The notes under the pieces were generated by a model. That model was not told the DNA's origin. It worked only from the letters and a program-made list of their open reading frames with translations, and searched no databases. A stretch of 9,729 bases of DNA from Clostridia bacterium (lineage in GTDB: Bacteria > Bacillota > DSM-521 > Neomoorellales > Neomoorellaceae). This document shows positions 1 to 6,235 of the stretch, piece after piece (the stretch's first letter is position 1; every line of letters starts with the position of its first letter). The position numbers and the translations under genes are program-made. Location: the NCBI GenBank assembly GCA_012727745.1, contig JAAYGJ010000148.1:1-9729 (forward strand), given 5' to 3'.

Positions 1-17
1 ATGTACTGTTTAATCAT
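1..17 (-). CDS. Possible 5' end of a minus-strand gene cut by the window edge
   Basis: Reading leftwards, an ATG at 17-15 begins Met-Ile-Lys-Gln-Tyr and then leaves the window. It is preceded on the same strand by a G-rich stretch (complement of 21-31, GGGGGGATAGG), which could act as a ribosome binding site about 7 bases from the start. The direction matches the two minus-strand genes to its right, so it could be a third gene of that group or have its own promoter in 20-248. Five codons are far too few to name a product, and the start itself is only a guess. Confidence 0.25.
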
Positions 18-248
18 CTACCTATCCCCCCAATGATGATTTTTAGCTTATTTTAAGGATTAAAGAAACGTTTTGTCTGTAACCTGGGAAACATTTGGAA
101 CATTGTTTCTTGCCGGATATTACTGAATCAAACGATATAATTCCACCTTAAAGCACTCATTAGGGGGAGTTTTAATTGCAGTTAGTAAAAGGTTAGCCCT
201 ACCAGACCGCAATAAAGCAGCAGCAAGGAAGGCAGGTTCAGCGAGGTT
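18..248. other. Non-coding stretch with an imperfect operator-like repeat
   Basis: No convincing gene is seen between the end of the yjbQ-like gene and the left edge. The stretch is AT-rich. It contains an inverted repeat, GAAACA (88-93) and TGTTTC (104-109), overlapping a direct repeat of the form GGAA(A)CATT at 87-103. It also has a perfect plus-strand TATAAT at 136-141, but no -35 box at a normal distance, and the only reading frame after it (TTG at 176) stops after six codons. The repeat lies upstream of the possible minus-strand start at 17, so it could be a regulator site for that gene. No T-run follows it, so it does not look like a terminator. Confidence 0.35.
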
Positions 249-662
249 TTACTCACCCATTACCTTGATAATAACCCGCTTGCGTCGCCGGCCGTCGAAT
301 TCGGCATAATATACCCGCTGCCAGGGGCCTAAGTCCAGTTTGCCCGCAGTAATTGGCAGGATTACCTGATGGTGTACGAGGATGCTTTTTAAATGGGCGT
401 CACCGTTGTCTTCGCCGGTACGGTGATGAAGGTAAGCTTTGCCTGAAGGGGCCAGTTCCTCCAACATGGCATCAAGATCTTGAATGAAACCGTCTTCAGC
501 ATCGTTTACATAAACACCCGCCGTAATGTGCATGGCTGATACCAGGGCCATGCCTTCCTTGATACCGCTTTCCCTTACAGCCTTTTCCACTTCGGGGGTA
601 ATATCGATATACTCCCGCCGCTTTCTGGTGTTAAACCACAGATAACTGGTACTGGTTTTCAT
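249..662 (-). CDS. yjbQ: YjbQ/UPF0047 family protein
   Basis: The 137-residue product has the length and motifs of the YjbQ (UPF0047, COG0432) family of small cytoplasmic enzymes. The clearest signatures are SAMHITAGVYVND at 42-54, the block HHRTGEDNGDAH at 79-90 and LDLGPWQRVYYAEFDG at 109-124, close to the family pattern RTGEDN.DAH and LG.WQ...EFDG. E. coli YjbQ has a weak thiamine-phosphate synthase activity, but the physiological role of the family is not settled, so the name should not be read as a proven function. The ATG start is well supported by GGGAGG (complement of 671-676), eight bases upstream. The gene lies 43 bases after the radical SAM gene on the same strand, so the two are probably co-transcribed. 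A minus-strand TATAAT at 688-683 in the gap might give it some independent transcription. No truncation is visible. Confidence 0.88.
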   Translation of the reverse strand: MKTSTSYLWFNTRKRREYIDITPEVEKAVRESGIKEGMALVSAMHITAGVYVNDAEDGFIQDLDAMLEELAPSGKAYLHHRTGEDNGDAHLKSILVHHQVILPITAGKLDLGPWQRVYYAEFDGRRRKRVIIKVMGE

Positions 663-705
663 TATAGCTACCTCCCGTAAAAATTATATGGGCTTTCTTA
701 TATTC

Positions 706-1602
706 TTATAAAAGGTTAAATTGGGGGCTGGCTTTGCGGGCTGCTGCTATAGCTTCATGATATTCTTGCGCCGTTACCCGCCGGTTAATCTCCGGGTAAC
801 GGTAAGCCAGGTAAGTCGGGTAATACTGGTCCATAATGTTAATCCAGCTGGTTGGGGATATTTCCCTGGCAATAAAATGCATTAACTCTGACGTATCGGC
901 CAGGCCGCCGGGTAAGACCAGGTGCCGGATTAAGAGTCCCTGTAAAGCTACTCCCCGCTGATCGAGAAGCAAATCACCTACCTGGCGGTGCATTTCCTTA
1001 AGAGCCGGTTTAGCGATCCCGGGATAATCGTTTATACGTGAGTATTTATGGGCGATTTCGGCGTCAGCATACTTGATGTCAGGAAGATAAATATCGACAA
1101 TACCTTCCAGTTGGTGCAGGGTTTCCAGCCTTTCATAACCGCTGCAGTTATATACCAGCGGCAGCTGCAGCCCCTTGGCACAGGCTACTGCCAGTGCTTT
1201 TACTATTTGGGGGACGTAATGGCTGGGTGTGACTAAATTGATATTCTCACAACCTTTATGCTGCAGCTTGAGCATAATATTGGCCAGCTCTTCTGTACTT
1301 ACGGCATTACGGCTGCGCCCGCGGCTGATTTCATGGTTTTGGCAGAAAACACAGCCCAGGCTGCAGAAAGCAAAAAAGATTGTGCCGGAACCGCCCCTGC
1401 CTACCAGTGGCGGTTCTTCGCCGTAATGGGGCCCATAGCCGGATATCTCCACCAGCTCACCGGCACCGCACTCACCCCTTTCCCCGGCTAGGCGCCGGGC
1501 ACCGCACTCGCGGGGACAGAGCTTGCAGGGATCCAACAATTCTTCTAAGTGGGCAAGCCGTTTATGTAAATTGCCGTCTCGAAATAAATCAAGGTATCTC
1601 AT
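706..1602 (-). CDS. PflX-like radical SAM protein (COG1313)
   Basis: This 298-residue protein resembles the PflX/COG1313 group, homologues of pyruvate formate-lyase activating enzyme. The radical SAM cluster motif is C80-x3-C84-x2-C87 (CSLGCVFCQNHEIS), which holds the 4Fe-4S cluster that cleaves S-adenosylmethionine. A second cysteine set, C26, C29, C33 and C45 (CKLCPRECG...GECG), precedes it and is typical of this group; it probably binds another metal or Fe-S centre. Later landmarks are NLVTPSHYVPQIV and DIYLPDIKYAD, both common in COG1313. The substrate is unknown: no pyruvate formate-lyase or other glycyl radical enzyme is nearby, so calling it an activase would be over-reading. The ATG start has AAAGGAG at good spacing, but that site lies inside a perfect hairpin (see 1611-1631). 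It is followed by the yjbQ-like gene, suggesting a shared transcript, and diverges from yerC. Confidence 0.88.
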   Translation of the reverse strand: MRYLDLFRDGNLHKRLAHLEELLDPCKLCPRECGARRLAGERGECGAGELVEISGYGPHYGEEPPLVGRGGSGTIFFAFCSLGCVFCQNHEISRGRSRNAVSTEELANIMLKLQHKGCENINLVTPSHYVPQIVKALAVACAKGLQLPLVYNCSGYERLETLHQLEGIVDIYLPDIKYADAEIAHKYSRINDYPGIAKPALKEMHRQVGDLLLDQRGVALQGLLIRHLVLPGGLADTSELMHFIAREISPTSWINIMDQYYPTYLAYRYPEINRRVTAQEYHEAIAAARKASPQFNLL

Positions 1603-1610
1603 AATGGGTC

Positions 1611-1631
1611 ACTCCTTTCCTACAAAGGAGT
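1611..1631 (-). promoter_or_regulatory. Leader hairpin that sequesters the Shine-Dalgarno of the radical SAM gene
   Basis: In the minus-strand transcript, ACTCCTTT (complement of 1624-1631) can pair perfectly with AAAGGAGT (complement of 1611-1618) around a five-base loop. The second arm is the ribosome binding site of the gene that starts at 1602. All eight pairs are Watson-Crick. The first arm is itself similar to the anti-Shine-Dalgarno end of 16S rRNA. The inferred effect is reduced translation unless the stem is opened by heat, a ligand, a protein or an arriving ribosome. The pairing is seen directly; the regulatory role is inference. Confidence 0.5.
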
Positions 1632-1851
1632 TCTTAACATTTCAATAGAAATACAAGCTCAGCTGCTATTCATTAATTGGACGCAGCTATATTATTCCCC
1701 GGGCAGGGTCGCTATTCCTTTTTTGCCCAAGCAGATTGTTACAGGCTATGACGCTTTAACGAGTTAGCAGGATAAAATAAGCGGGCGGCGAAATCCTAAT
1801 GATAGGGTCATTGCAAATAATAAACTTTGTCCAGGGGGGGGAGGAAATAGT
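1632..1851. other. Divergent intergenic region between the radical SAM gene and yerC
   Basis: About 220 bases separate the two divergent genes and must hold promoters for both directions, but no clean pair of boxes is seen. On the plus strand the best candidate is TAAAAT at 1773-1778 with ATGACG at 1748-1753, a spacing of 19 that is longer than ideal. A loose inverted repeat, GGGCA (1701-1705) and TGCCC (1724-1728), lies further left. TTTAACGA at 1756-1763 recalls the reverse complement of the ACGTTA units found before hisZ, but one imperfect copy is weak evidence for autoregulation. A strong ribosome binding site for yerC sits at 1834-1844. Confidence 0.35.
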
Positions 1852-2160
1852 ATGGGCCGGGGAAAACTCCAGGACGCTAGGGTTGATGAATTGTTTCAGG
1901 CAGTATTAGCTCTGGAGAATTTAGATGAATGCTATTCCTTTTTTGAAGACCTGTGCACTACCTCTGAAATTAAGGCTATGGCCCAGCGCCTGGCGGTTGC
2001 CCGGCTGTTGCGGCAGGGGGTTACCTATAATGACATCGCTGCTGCTACCGGAGCCAGTACTGCCACTATCAGCCGGGTCAAACGTTTTTTGCATTATGGC
2101 GCCGATGGCTACAATCTTATTCTGGACCGTCTGGAGGCCAAAGCAGGAAAGAAGGATTAA
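1852..2160 (+). CDS. yerC: YerC/YecD-type TrpR-like transcriptional regulator
   Basis: The 102-residue protein fits the YerC (YecD) family, small all-helical proteins related to the tryptophan repressor TrpR. The family pattern is clear: FFEDLCTTSEIKAMAQRLAVARLL at about 30-53, then a helix-turn-helix at about 57-79 (GVTYNDIAAATGASTATISRVKRFL) and a closing HYGADGY. TrpR-like proteins bind DNA as dimers. YerC homologues often sit beside histidine biosynthesis genes in Firmicutes and are thought to regulate them; here the next gene is hisZ, which supports a local repressor role. The ATG start has a very strong site (GGGGGGGGAGG region, 1834-1844). A gap of 160 bases with its own promoter-like boxes separates it from hisZ, so it may be transcribed apart from, or read through into, the his genes. 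The effector, possibly histidine, cannot be read from the sequence. Confidence 0.85.
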   Translation: MGRGKLQDARVDELFQAVLALENLDECYSFFEDLCTTSEIKAMAQRLAVARLLRQGVTYNDIAAATGASTATISRVKRFLHYGADGYNLILDRLEAKAGKKD

Positions 2161-2258
2161 TTGAGGCGGATTTTGAGCTACTACAGCTTGAGAGGCAATC
2201 TGGCTGCAATAACTGTTATTTACTAAATATAAGTCAGGAAAAGGGTTGTTAACGGCTT

Positions 2259-2287
2259 TTGTATGTTCTAGCGGCCTGTGTTATTAT
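2259..2287 (+). promoter_or_regulatory. Putative sigma-A-type promoter of the his cluster
   Basis: TTGTAT at 2259-2264 and TATTAT at 2282-2287 are separated by exactly 17 bases. The -10 box matches TATAAT at five of six positions; the -35 box keeps the TTG. Transcription would start near 2294, about 30 bases before the hisZ start. That leader is too short to contain a T-box or a classical attenuator, so control is more likely at initiation. The assignment rests only on these boxes and their position. Confidence 0.5.
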
Positions 2288-2288
2288 T

Positions 2289-2310
2289 ACGTTAATACGT
2301 TACCACGTTA
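2289..2310 (+). repeat. Three ACGTTA direct repeats with 8-bp period; candidate operator
   Basis: ACGTTA occurs at 2289-2294, 2297-2302 and 2305-2310, with two-base spacers AT and CC, so the units repeat every 8 bp. Each contains the self-complementary core ACGT. The array begins one base after the putative -10 box and covers the expected transcription start and the bases before the hisZ ribosome binding site. A protein bound here would block initiation. The nearest candidate is the TrpR-like YerC encoded just upstream. The repeat is seen directly; the operator role and the protein partner are inferred. Confidence 0.45.
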
Positions 2311-2320
2311 AAGTACTGGA

Positions 2321-3529
2321 GTGAAGGAATTGACAGGTCCTTGCCAGAATTTCCAGCTACCTGCCGGAGTGAGGGATTTATTACCTGGTGAGGCTGGTGC
2401 CCGGCGGCAACTGGAGCAGAAACTGATGGACTTTTTCCAGAGTTGGGGTTACCGGGAAGTTTTGACCCCGACTTTTGAATTTATTGATACTTTTAAGGCC
2501 GGTTCCCGGGCTGAGGCGGAAGACAGCCTTTATAAGTTTATTGACCGTTACGGGCGGGTTTTGGCCCTACGGCCGGAGATGACTGCCCCCATTGCTCGCC
2601 TGGCTGCTACCAGGTTGGGGCATGAGGAGTTACCCTTAAGACTTTGTTACAGTGCCAGCGTTTTTCGTTATGAAGAACCCCGGGCCAACCGCCTGCGGGA
2701 GTTTAACCAGACCGGAGTAGAACTAATTGGCGCCAGGGGGGTGGCAGCCGATGCGGAGATTATTGCCCTGGCAGTGGAGAGTTTGTTAGAGGCAGGCTTA
2801 AAGGACTTTCGCCTGGGGCTGGGGCAGGTTGCGGTGACCATGGGAGTCCTGCACGACCTGGAACTGCCGGAAGCAAAAGTAGCCAGGATAAAAGCTGCTC
2901 TGGCCAGTAAAGACCTGGTAGCCCTGGAACGGCTGTCTGAAGATTATTCTCTAAACGAAAGGCAGCGCAGCTCTTTGCAGTTGCTGGCCGGTCTGCACGG
3001 TGGTAGTGAAGCTCTGGATGAAGCCAGAAGCTATTTTGGCGATACCGAAGCAGCTGCTTTTCTCGATGAACTGGGGGCGGTATGGCAGGCTTTGCAGGCT
3101 TACGGCCTGGAGAAATGGCTTTTTATTGACCTAAGTATTTTAAGGGATTTTGATTATTATACAGGCATAGTTTTTGAGGGCTATGTGCCCGGCCTGGGGG
3201 TGCCGGTCTGCGGCGGCGGACGCTATGATGATTTACTGGCCCAGTTTGGCCGCCCCTGCCCGGCAACCGGTTTTGCCCTGGGCCTGGAACGGCTGCTAAC
3301 GGCGCTGGGGGAAAAATTCTCCTGTGCTGGCAAGCAGGGTTATTTGATAGCAGGCGATGAGCTGGAAATCCTCCTAAACCGGGCACGGCAGCTGCGTCGC
3401 CAGGGAACAAGGGTAATTCTGGGCCAGCCGGGCGAAAACCAGCAGCAGGCCGAAGCCAGGGCTGCGGCCCAGGGGTTGACCCTGCTCTGGCTTGAAAGTG
3501 GTGAAACCATTTGCAGGACAGTTTGTTGA
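2321..3529 (+). CDS. hisZ: ATP phosphoribosyltransferase regulatory subunit HisZ
   Basis: HisZ is a catalytically inactive relative of histidyl-tRNA synthetase that forms a hetero-octamer with short HisG and confers activity and histidine feedback on the first step of histidine synthesis. The 402-residue product carries the class II synthetase core: motif 2 around FRYEEPRANRLREFNQTGVELIG from 115, the DFDYYTGIVFEGY stretch, GGGRYD at 298-303 and motif 3, GFALGLERLL, at 317-326. It ends soon after, with no full anticodon-binding domain, as expected for HisZ rather than HisS. The next gene is a short-form hisG, which needs HisZ. The start is uncertain: GTG at 2321 gives 402 residues, but GGAG at 2318-2321 overlaps it and is better placed for the in-frame TTG at 2330 (399 residues). 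The 3' end overlaps hisG by 19 bases. Confidence 0.92.
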   Translation: MKELTGPCQNFQLPAGVRDLLPGEAGARRQLEQKLMDFFQSWGYREVLTPTFEFIDTFKAGSRAEAEDSLYKFIDRYGRVLALRPEMTAPIARLAATRLGHEELPLRLCYSASVFRYEEPRANRLREFNQTGVELIGARGVAADAEIIALAVESLLEAGLKDFRLGLGQVAVTMGVLHDLELPEAKVARIKAALASKDLVALERLSEDYSLNERQRSSLQLLAGLHGGSEALDEARSYFGDTEAAAFLDELGAVWQALQAYGLEKWLFIDLSILRDFDYYTGIVFEGYVPGLGVPVCGGGRYDDLLAQFGRPCPATGFALGLERLLTALGEKFSCAGKQGYLIAGDELEILLNRARQLRRQGTRVILGQPGENQQQAEARAAAQGLTLLWLESGETICRTVC

Positions 3530-4188
3530 CTATGGCCCTGCCCAAGGGAAAATTGGGGCAGGAGTCGTTACAGTTATTAAAGCGAGCGGGGTTGCCGGTT
3601 GAAGGTGTCGCTACCGAAGCCCGGCAGCTGGTTTTTACTTTTGCTGAAGAGCAAGGGCGCTACCTTATTTGCCGGCCTACGGATGTGCCTACCTATGTGG
3701 AGCATGGCGCTGCTGACCTGGGCATTGTCGGCAAGGATACTCTGGTGGAAGCGGGGGCCGAGGTTTTTGAGCTGGTTGACCTGGGGTTTGGCCTCTGTCG
3801 CTTTGTGGTGGCTGCCCCGCGCAAGCGCTGGCAGCAAGCCGGACAGTCCTTTGCAGCGTTAATGGCCGGCAGCCGCCGGGTAGCCACCAAGTTCCCCCGG
3901 GTGGCCCGGGGGTATTTCCAGCAACAGGGCATGTCGATAGAAATTATCAAGCTCCATGGCAATATTGAACTGGCGCCCCAGGTGGGGCTGGCCGATTTGA
4001 TAGTTGATATTGTATCTACAGGCCGCACTTTGAAGGAGAATGACCTGGTAGAAGTAGCTGCTATTTTTCAGGCTACCGCCAGGCTGATTGCCAATCGGGT
4101 CAGTTACCGGCTTGATTACCAGCGCTTGGCAGCAGTGGCTGAAGCCCTGCGCCGGGCGGTTGGTCCGGAGGAGGGGAAAAGTTGTTAA
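3511..4188 (+). CDS. hisG: ATP phosphoribosyltransferase catalytic subunit, short form HisG
   Basis: HisG joins ATP and PRPP to give phosphoribosyl-ATP, the committed step of histidine synthesis. At 225 residues it is the short form (HisG-S), which lacks the C-terminal regulatory domain of the long form and depends on HisZ, encoded immediately upstream. Landmarks are LLTMALPKGKL near the N-terminus, DVPTYVEHGAADLGIVGKDTL in the middle, and the PRPP-binding loop VDIVSTGRT at 165-173. The TTG start at 3511 is chosen because family members carry several residues before the ALPKG motif. It lies inside the end of hisZ (19-base overlap) and has only a weak ribosome binding site, so translation is probably coupled to hisZ. 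ATG at 3532 is an alternative that would remove seven residues. The gene overlaps hisD by seven bases. Confidence 0.93.
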   Translation: MQDSLLTMALPKGKLGQESLQLLKRAGLPVEGVATEARQLVFTFAEEQGRYLICRPTDVPTYVEHGAADLGIVGKDTLVEAGAEVFELVDLGFGLCRFVVAAPRKRWQQAGQSFAALMAGSRRVATKFPRVARGYFQQQGMSIEIIKLHGNIELAPQVGLADLIVDIVSTGRTLKENDLVEVAAIFQATARLIANRVSYRLDYQRLAAVAEALRRAVGPEEGKSC

Positions 4189-5465
4189 CCATACGAGACG
4201 CCGAGGAGATAAAACGGCGCTGGGCCGGGCGCTTGCTGGAGCAGGAGGATGTGGCTGCCAGGGTACGCCAGATTATTGCTGCGGTGCGGGCCGAAGGTCA
4301 GGCTGCTGTCAGGCGTTATACCTGGGAATTGGACGGGGTGGAACTAACGGCAGCAGGTTTCCGGGTTACAAAAAAGGAAATAGATGCTGCTTATGGGGCG
4401 GTCGCTGCGGACCTTGTAGCGGCTATCCGTGCTGCCGCTGCCAATGTGGAAGCCTATCACCGGCGCCAGTACCGGGGTTCCTGGCTGGAACCGGATGTTA
4501 ACGGCAATATCCTGGGAGAGCTTTGCCGACCTTTGCGGCGGGTTGGCCTCTATGTGCCTGGCGGGACGGCGGCCTATCCCTCGTCGGTCTTGATGACTGC
4601 TATCCCGGCGCGGGTAGCCGGGGTGCAGGAGATAGTCCTGGCGACGCCGCCGCAGCGGGACGGCAGCGTAAATCCTTTGTTGCTGGTAGCTGCTGCCGAA
4701 ACCGGGGTGCAGGAAATTTATAAAATGGGCGGTGCCCAGGCCGTTGCGGCCCTGGCTTATGGTACCGAAGAGGTAGATGGGGTGGATAAAATCGCCGGCC
4801 CGGGGAACATTTATGTTACTCTGGCCAAAAAGGAAGTCTATGGCCAGGTAGATATTGATATGCTGGCCGGGCCGAGCGAAATTATTGTTATTGCTGATGC
4901 TGCCGCCCGGCCTGACTGGGTAGCAGCTGACCTCCTTTCCCAGGCTGAACATGATCCCCTGGCCGGTGCGGTTTTGCTTACCCCGGAGGCCAGCCTGGCC
5001 CGGGCGGTAATCGGGGAAGTGGCTGCCCAGCTGCAACAATTACCGCGGCGGGATATTGCAGCCAGCTCCCTGGCAAACTACGGGGCCGCAGTAGTGGTAG
5101 ACGACTTACCGGCGGCCCTGGAACTGGCTAGTGCCCTGGCCCCGGAGCACCTGGAATTATACCTGGCTGATCCCTGGCAGTGGCTGGGCAGGGTGAAAAA
5201 TGCAGGAGCTATTTTCCTGGGGCCGTATAGCTCTGACCCTCTGGGTGACTACTGGTGCGGTCCCAGCCATGTCCTACCTACCGCAGGCACGGCCAGGTTT
5301 TACTCGCCTTTGAGCGTCGATACTTTTGTGAAAAAAAGCAGCCTGATTGCGGCCAGTTCCTCCGGCCTTAAGCAGGCTGGCAGCCATATCCAGGCTCTGG
5401 CCCGGGCTGAGGGCCTGGAAGGGCACGCCAGGGCGATAGCCCTGCGAATGGAGGGGGAAGCATAA
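4182..5465 (+). CDS. hisD: Histidinol dehydrogenase HisD
   Basis: HisD carries out the last two steps, oxidising L-histidinol through histidinal to L-histidine with two NAD+. The 427-residue length is normal. The zinc and catalytic residues known from E. coli HisD can be placed: Q254 and H257 in SQAEHD, catalytic E322-H323 in PEHLEL, D356 in LGDYWCGPSH and H415 in EGHARAI. All are shifted by four or five from the E. coli numbers (Q259, H262, E326, H327, D360, H419), so the enzyme looks intact. GPGNIYVTLAKKEVYG and LAGPSEIIVIAD are further strong signatures. The start is TTG, overlapping the hisG stop region, with an excellent site GGAGGAGGGG at 4167-4176. It is followed with zero spacing by hisB. 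Confidence 0.96.
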   Translation: MLTIRDAEEIKRRWAGRLLEQEDVAARVRQIIAAVRAEGQAAVRRYTWELDGVELTAAGFRVTKKEIDAAYGAVAADLVAAIRAAAANVEAYHRRQYRGSWLEPDVNGNILGELCRPLRRVGLYVPGGTAAYPSSVLMTAIPARVAGVQEIVLATPPQRDGSVNPLLLVAAAETGVQEIYKMGGAQAVAALAYGTEEVDGVDKIAGPGNIYVTLAKKEVYGQVDIDMLAGPSEIIVIADAAARPDWVAADLLSQAEHDPLAGAVLLTPEASLARAVIGEVAAQLQQLPRRDIAASSLANYGAAVVVDDLPAALELASALAPEHLELYLADPWQWLGRVKNAGAIFLGPYSSDPLGDYWCGPSHVLPTAGTARFYSPLSVDTFVKKSSLIAASSSGLKQAGSHIQALARAEGLEGHARAIALRMEGEA

Positions 5466-6056
5466 ATGGGTCGCCAGGGTAGTATCTCGAGGCAGACTAA
5501 CGAGACCAGCATCGTTGTAAAACTGGAACTGGACGGCAGCGGTAGTTACCGGGGTAGCAGCAGCATTCCCGCCCTTGATCATTTTTTGGCTCAATTGGCC
5601 CGCCATGGCCTTTTTGACCTTGCAATTGAGGCCAGAGGCGACCTGGAGGTAGACAACCACCATACGGTTGAAGACCTGGGAATTTGTCTGGGCCAGGCTT
5701 TGCGGCAGGCAGTAGGCAATAAAGCGGGTCTTAACCGATACGGCAGTGCCCTGATACCTATGGACGAGGCCCTGGTACAGGTAGCCCTCGACTTTAGCGG
5801 CAGACCTTACCTGGCTTATGGTCTGGAATTGCCCCGTGATCGCATCGGCAGCCTGGAGACAGAGCTGATAGAAGAGTTTCTGCGGGCTTTTGTCAATCAT
5901 AGCGGCTTGACCCTCCATGTGCGCCGCCTGGACGGGCATAACTGCCACCACCTGGTGGAGGCCCTTTTTAAGGGGCTGGGTCGGGCTCTCAGGGAGGCTG
6001 TCAGCCTTGACCCCCGGGTGTCCGGTATTCCTTCAACCAAGGGTATTTTAGTATAA
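5466..6056 (+). CDS. hisB: Imidazoleglycerol-phosphate dehydratase HisB
   Basis: HisB dehydrates imidazoleglycerol phosphate to imidazoleacetol phosphate. The 196-residue product is the single-function bacterial form, without the phosphatase domain fused in enterobacteria. Both halves of the duplicated metal-binding fold are visible: DNHHTVED at 63-70 and HNCHHLVEA at 158-166, which supply the histidine and glutamate ligands for two manganese ions. The C-terminal FKGLGRALREAV and GIPSTKG are also standard. The ATG follows the hisD stop directly, and GGAGGGGGAA just upstream acts as its ribosome binding site. After its stop the tight packing of the cluster is broken by a 179-base gap before hisA. 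In many bacteria hisC precedes it and hisH follows it; neither is present here. Confidence 0.96.
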   Translation: MGRQGSISRQTNETSIVVKLELDGSGSYRGSSSIPALDHFLAQLARHGLFDLAIEARGDLEVDNHHTVEDLGICLGQALRQAVGNKAGLNRYGSALIPMDEALVQVALDFSGRPYLAYGLELPRDRIGSLETELIEEFLRAFVNHSGLTLHVRRLDGHNCHHLVEALFKGLGRALREAVSLDPRVSGIPSTKGILV

Positions 6057-6114
6057 GCTGTCTTTTAACTTCCAATTTTTTACGGTTTTCTATCTTATGA
6101 CAGGGGTAATAGGC

Positions 6115-6235
6115 ATGTTGCCGATAGTTGCAATTTTTATTACCTTAAGCTGTTGTTGGGCGCCCCGCTTCAGCTTGAAAAAACTGTAGCCGGGGTCTAA
6201 AGCCTGAGTGATAAAATTTTGGGGAGCTGGTAAAC
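6115..6235 (+). pseudogene. hisH: Possible decayed 3' remnant of hisH in the hisB-hisA gap
   Basis: hisH commonly lies between hisB and hisA and encodes the glutaminase partner of HisF, about 200 residues. Here only 179 bases remain and no reading frame can encode it. Two short pieces nevertheless resemble the end of HisH. One frame from 6121 reads PIVA, then RFSLKKL at 6166-6186, comparable in place and order to the usual P.VAAV...QFHPEKS. A second frame reads RGLK at 6191-6202, then after two stops NFGELVN at 6215-6235, close to the common ending GL..L.NFGELV. The order and spacing fit, but two frameshifts and three stops are needed, and part of NFGEL is also the ribosome binding site of hisA, so chance is possible. 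The gap also contains an inverted repeat, TTAAGCTG (6145-6152) with CAGCTTGA (6171-6178), around GGGCGCCC, with no T-run. Confidence 0.35.

Noticed and set aside
136..141. Perfect TATAAT as a plus-strand promoter
   Set aside because: No -35 box at 16-18 bases (TTGCCG is 20 away), and no gene follows on that strand before the convergent yjbQ-like gene.
2161..2320. T-box or attenuator leader for the his cluster
   Set aside because: The putative start near 2294 leaves only about 30 bases of leader, and no T-box sequence, leader peptide with histidine codons or terminator hairpin is visible.
3123..3545. 140-codon minus-strand frame opposite hisZ
   Set aside because: Composition is typical of an antisense shadow of a GC-rich gene (many Pro, Arg, Gly) and the plus strand encodes clear HisZ motifs.
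4344..5039. 231-codon minus-strand frame opposite hisD
   Set aside because: The plus strand encodes intact HisD with all zinc ligands; this frame shows no family signature.
6145..6178. Terminator in the hisB-hisA gap
   Set aside because: The stem TTAAGCTG/CAGCTTGA is followed by A residues, not T, on the plus strand; hisA and hisF downstream have no clear promoter of their own.
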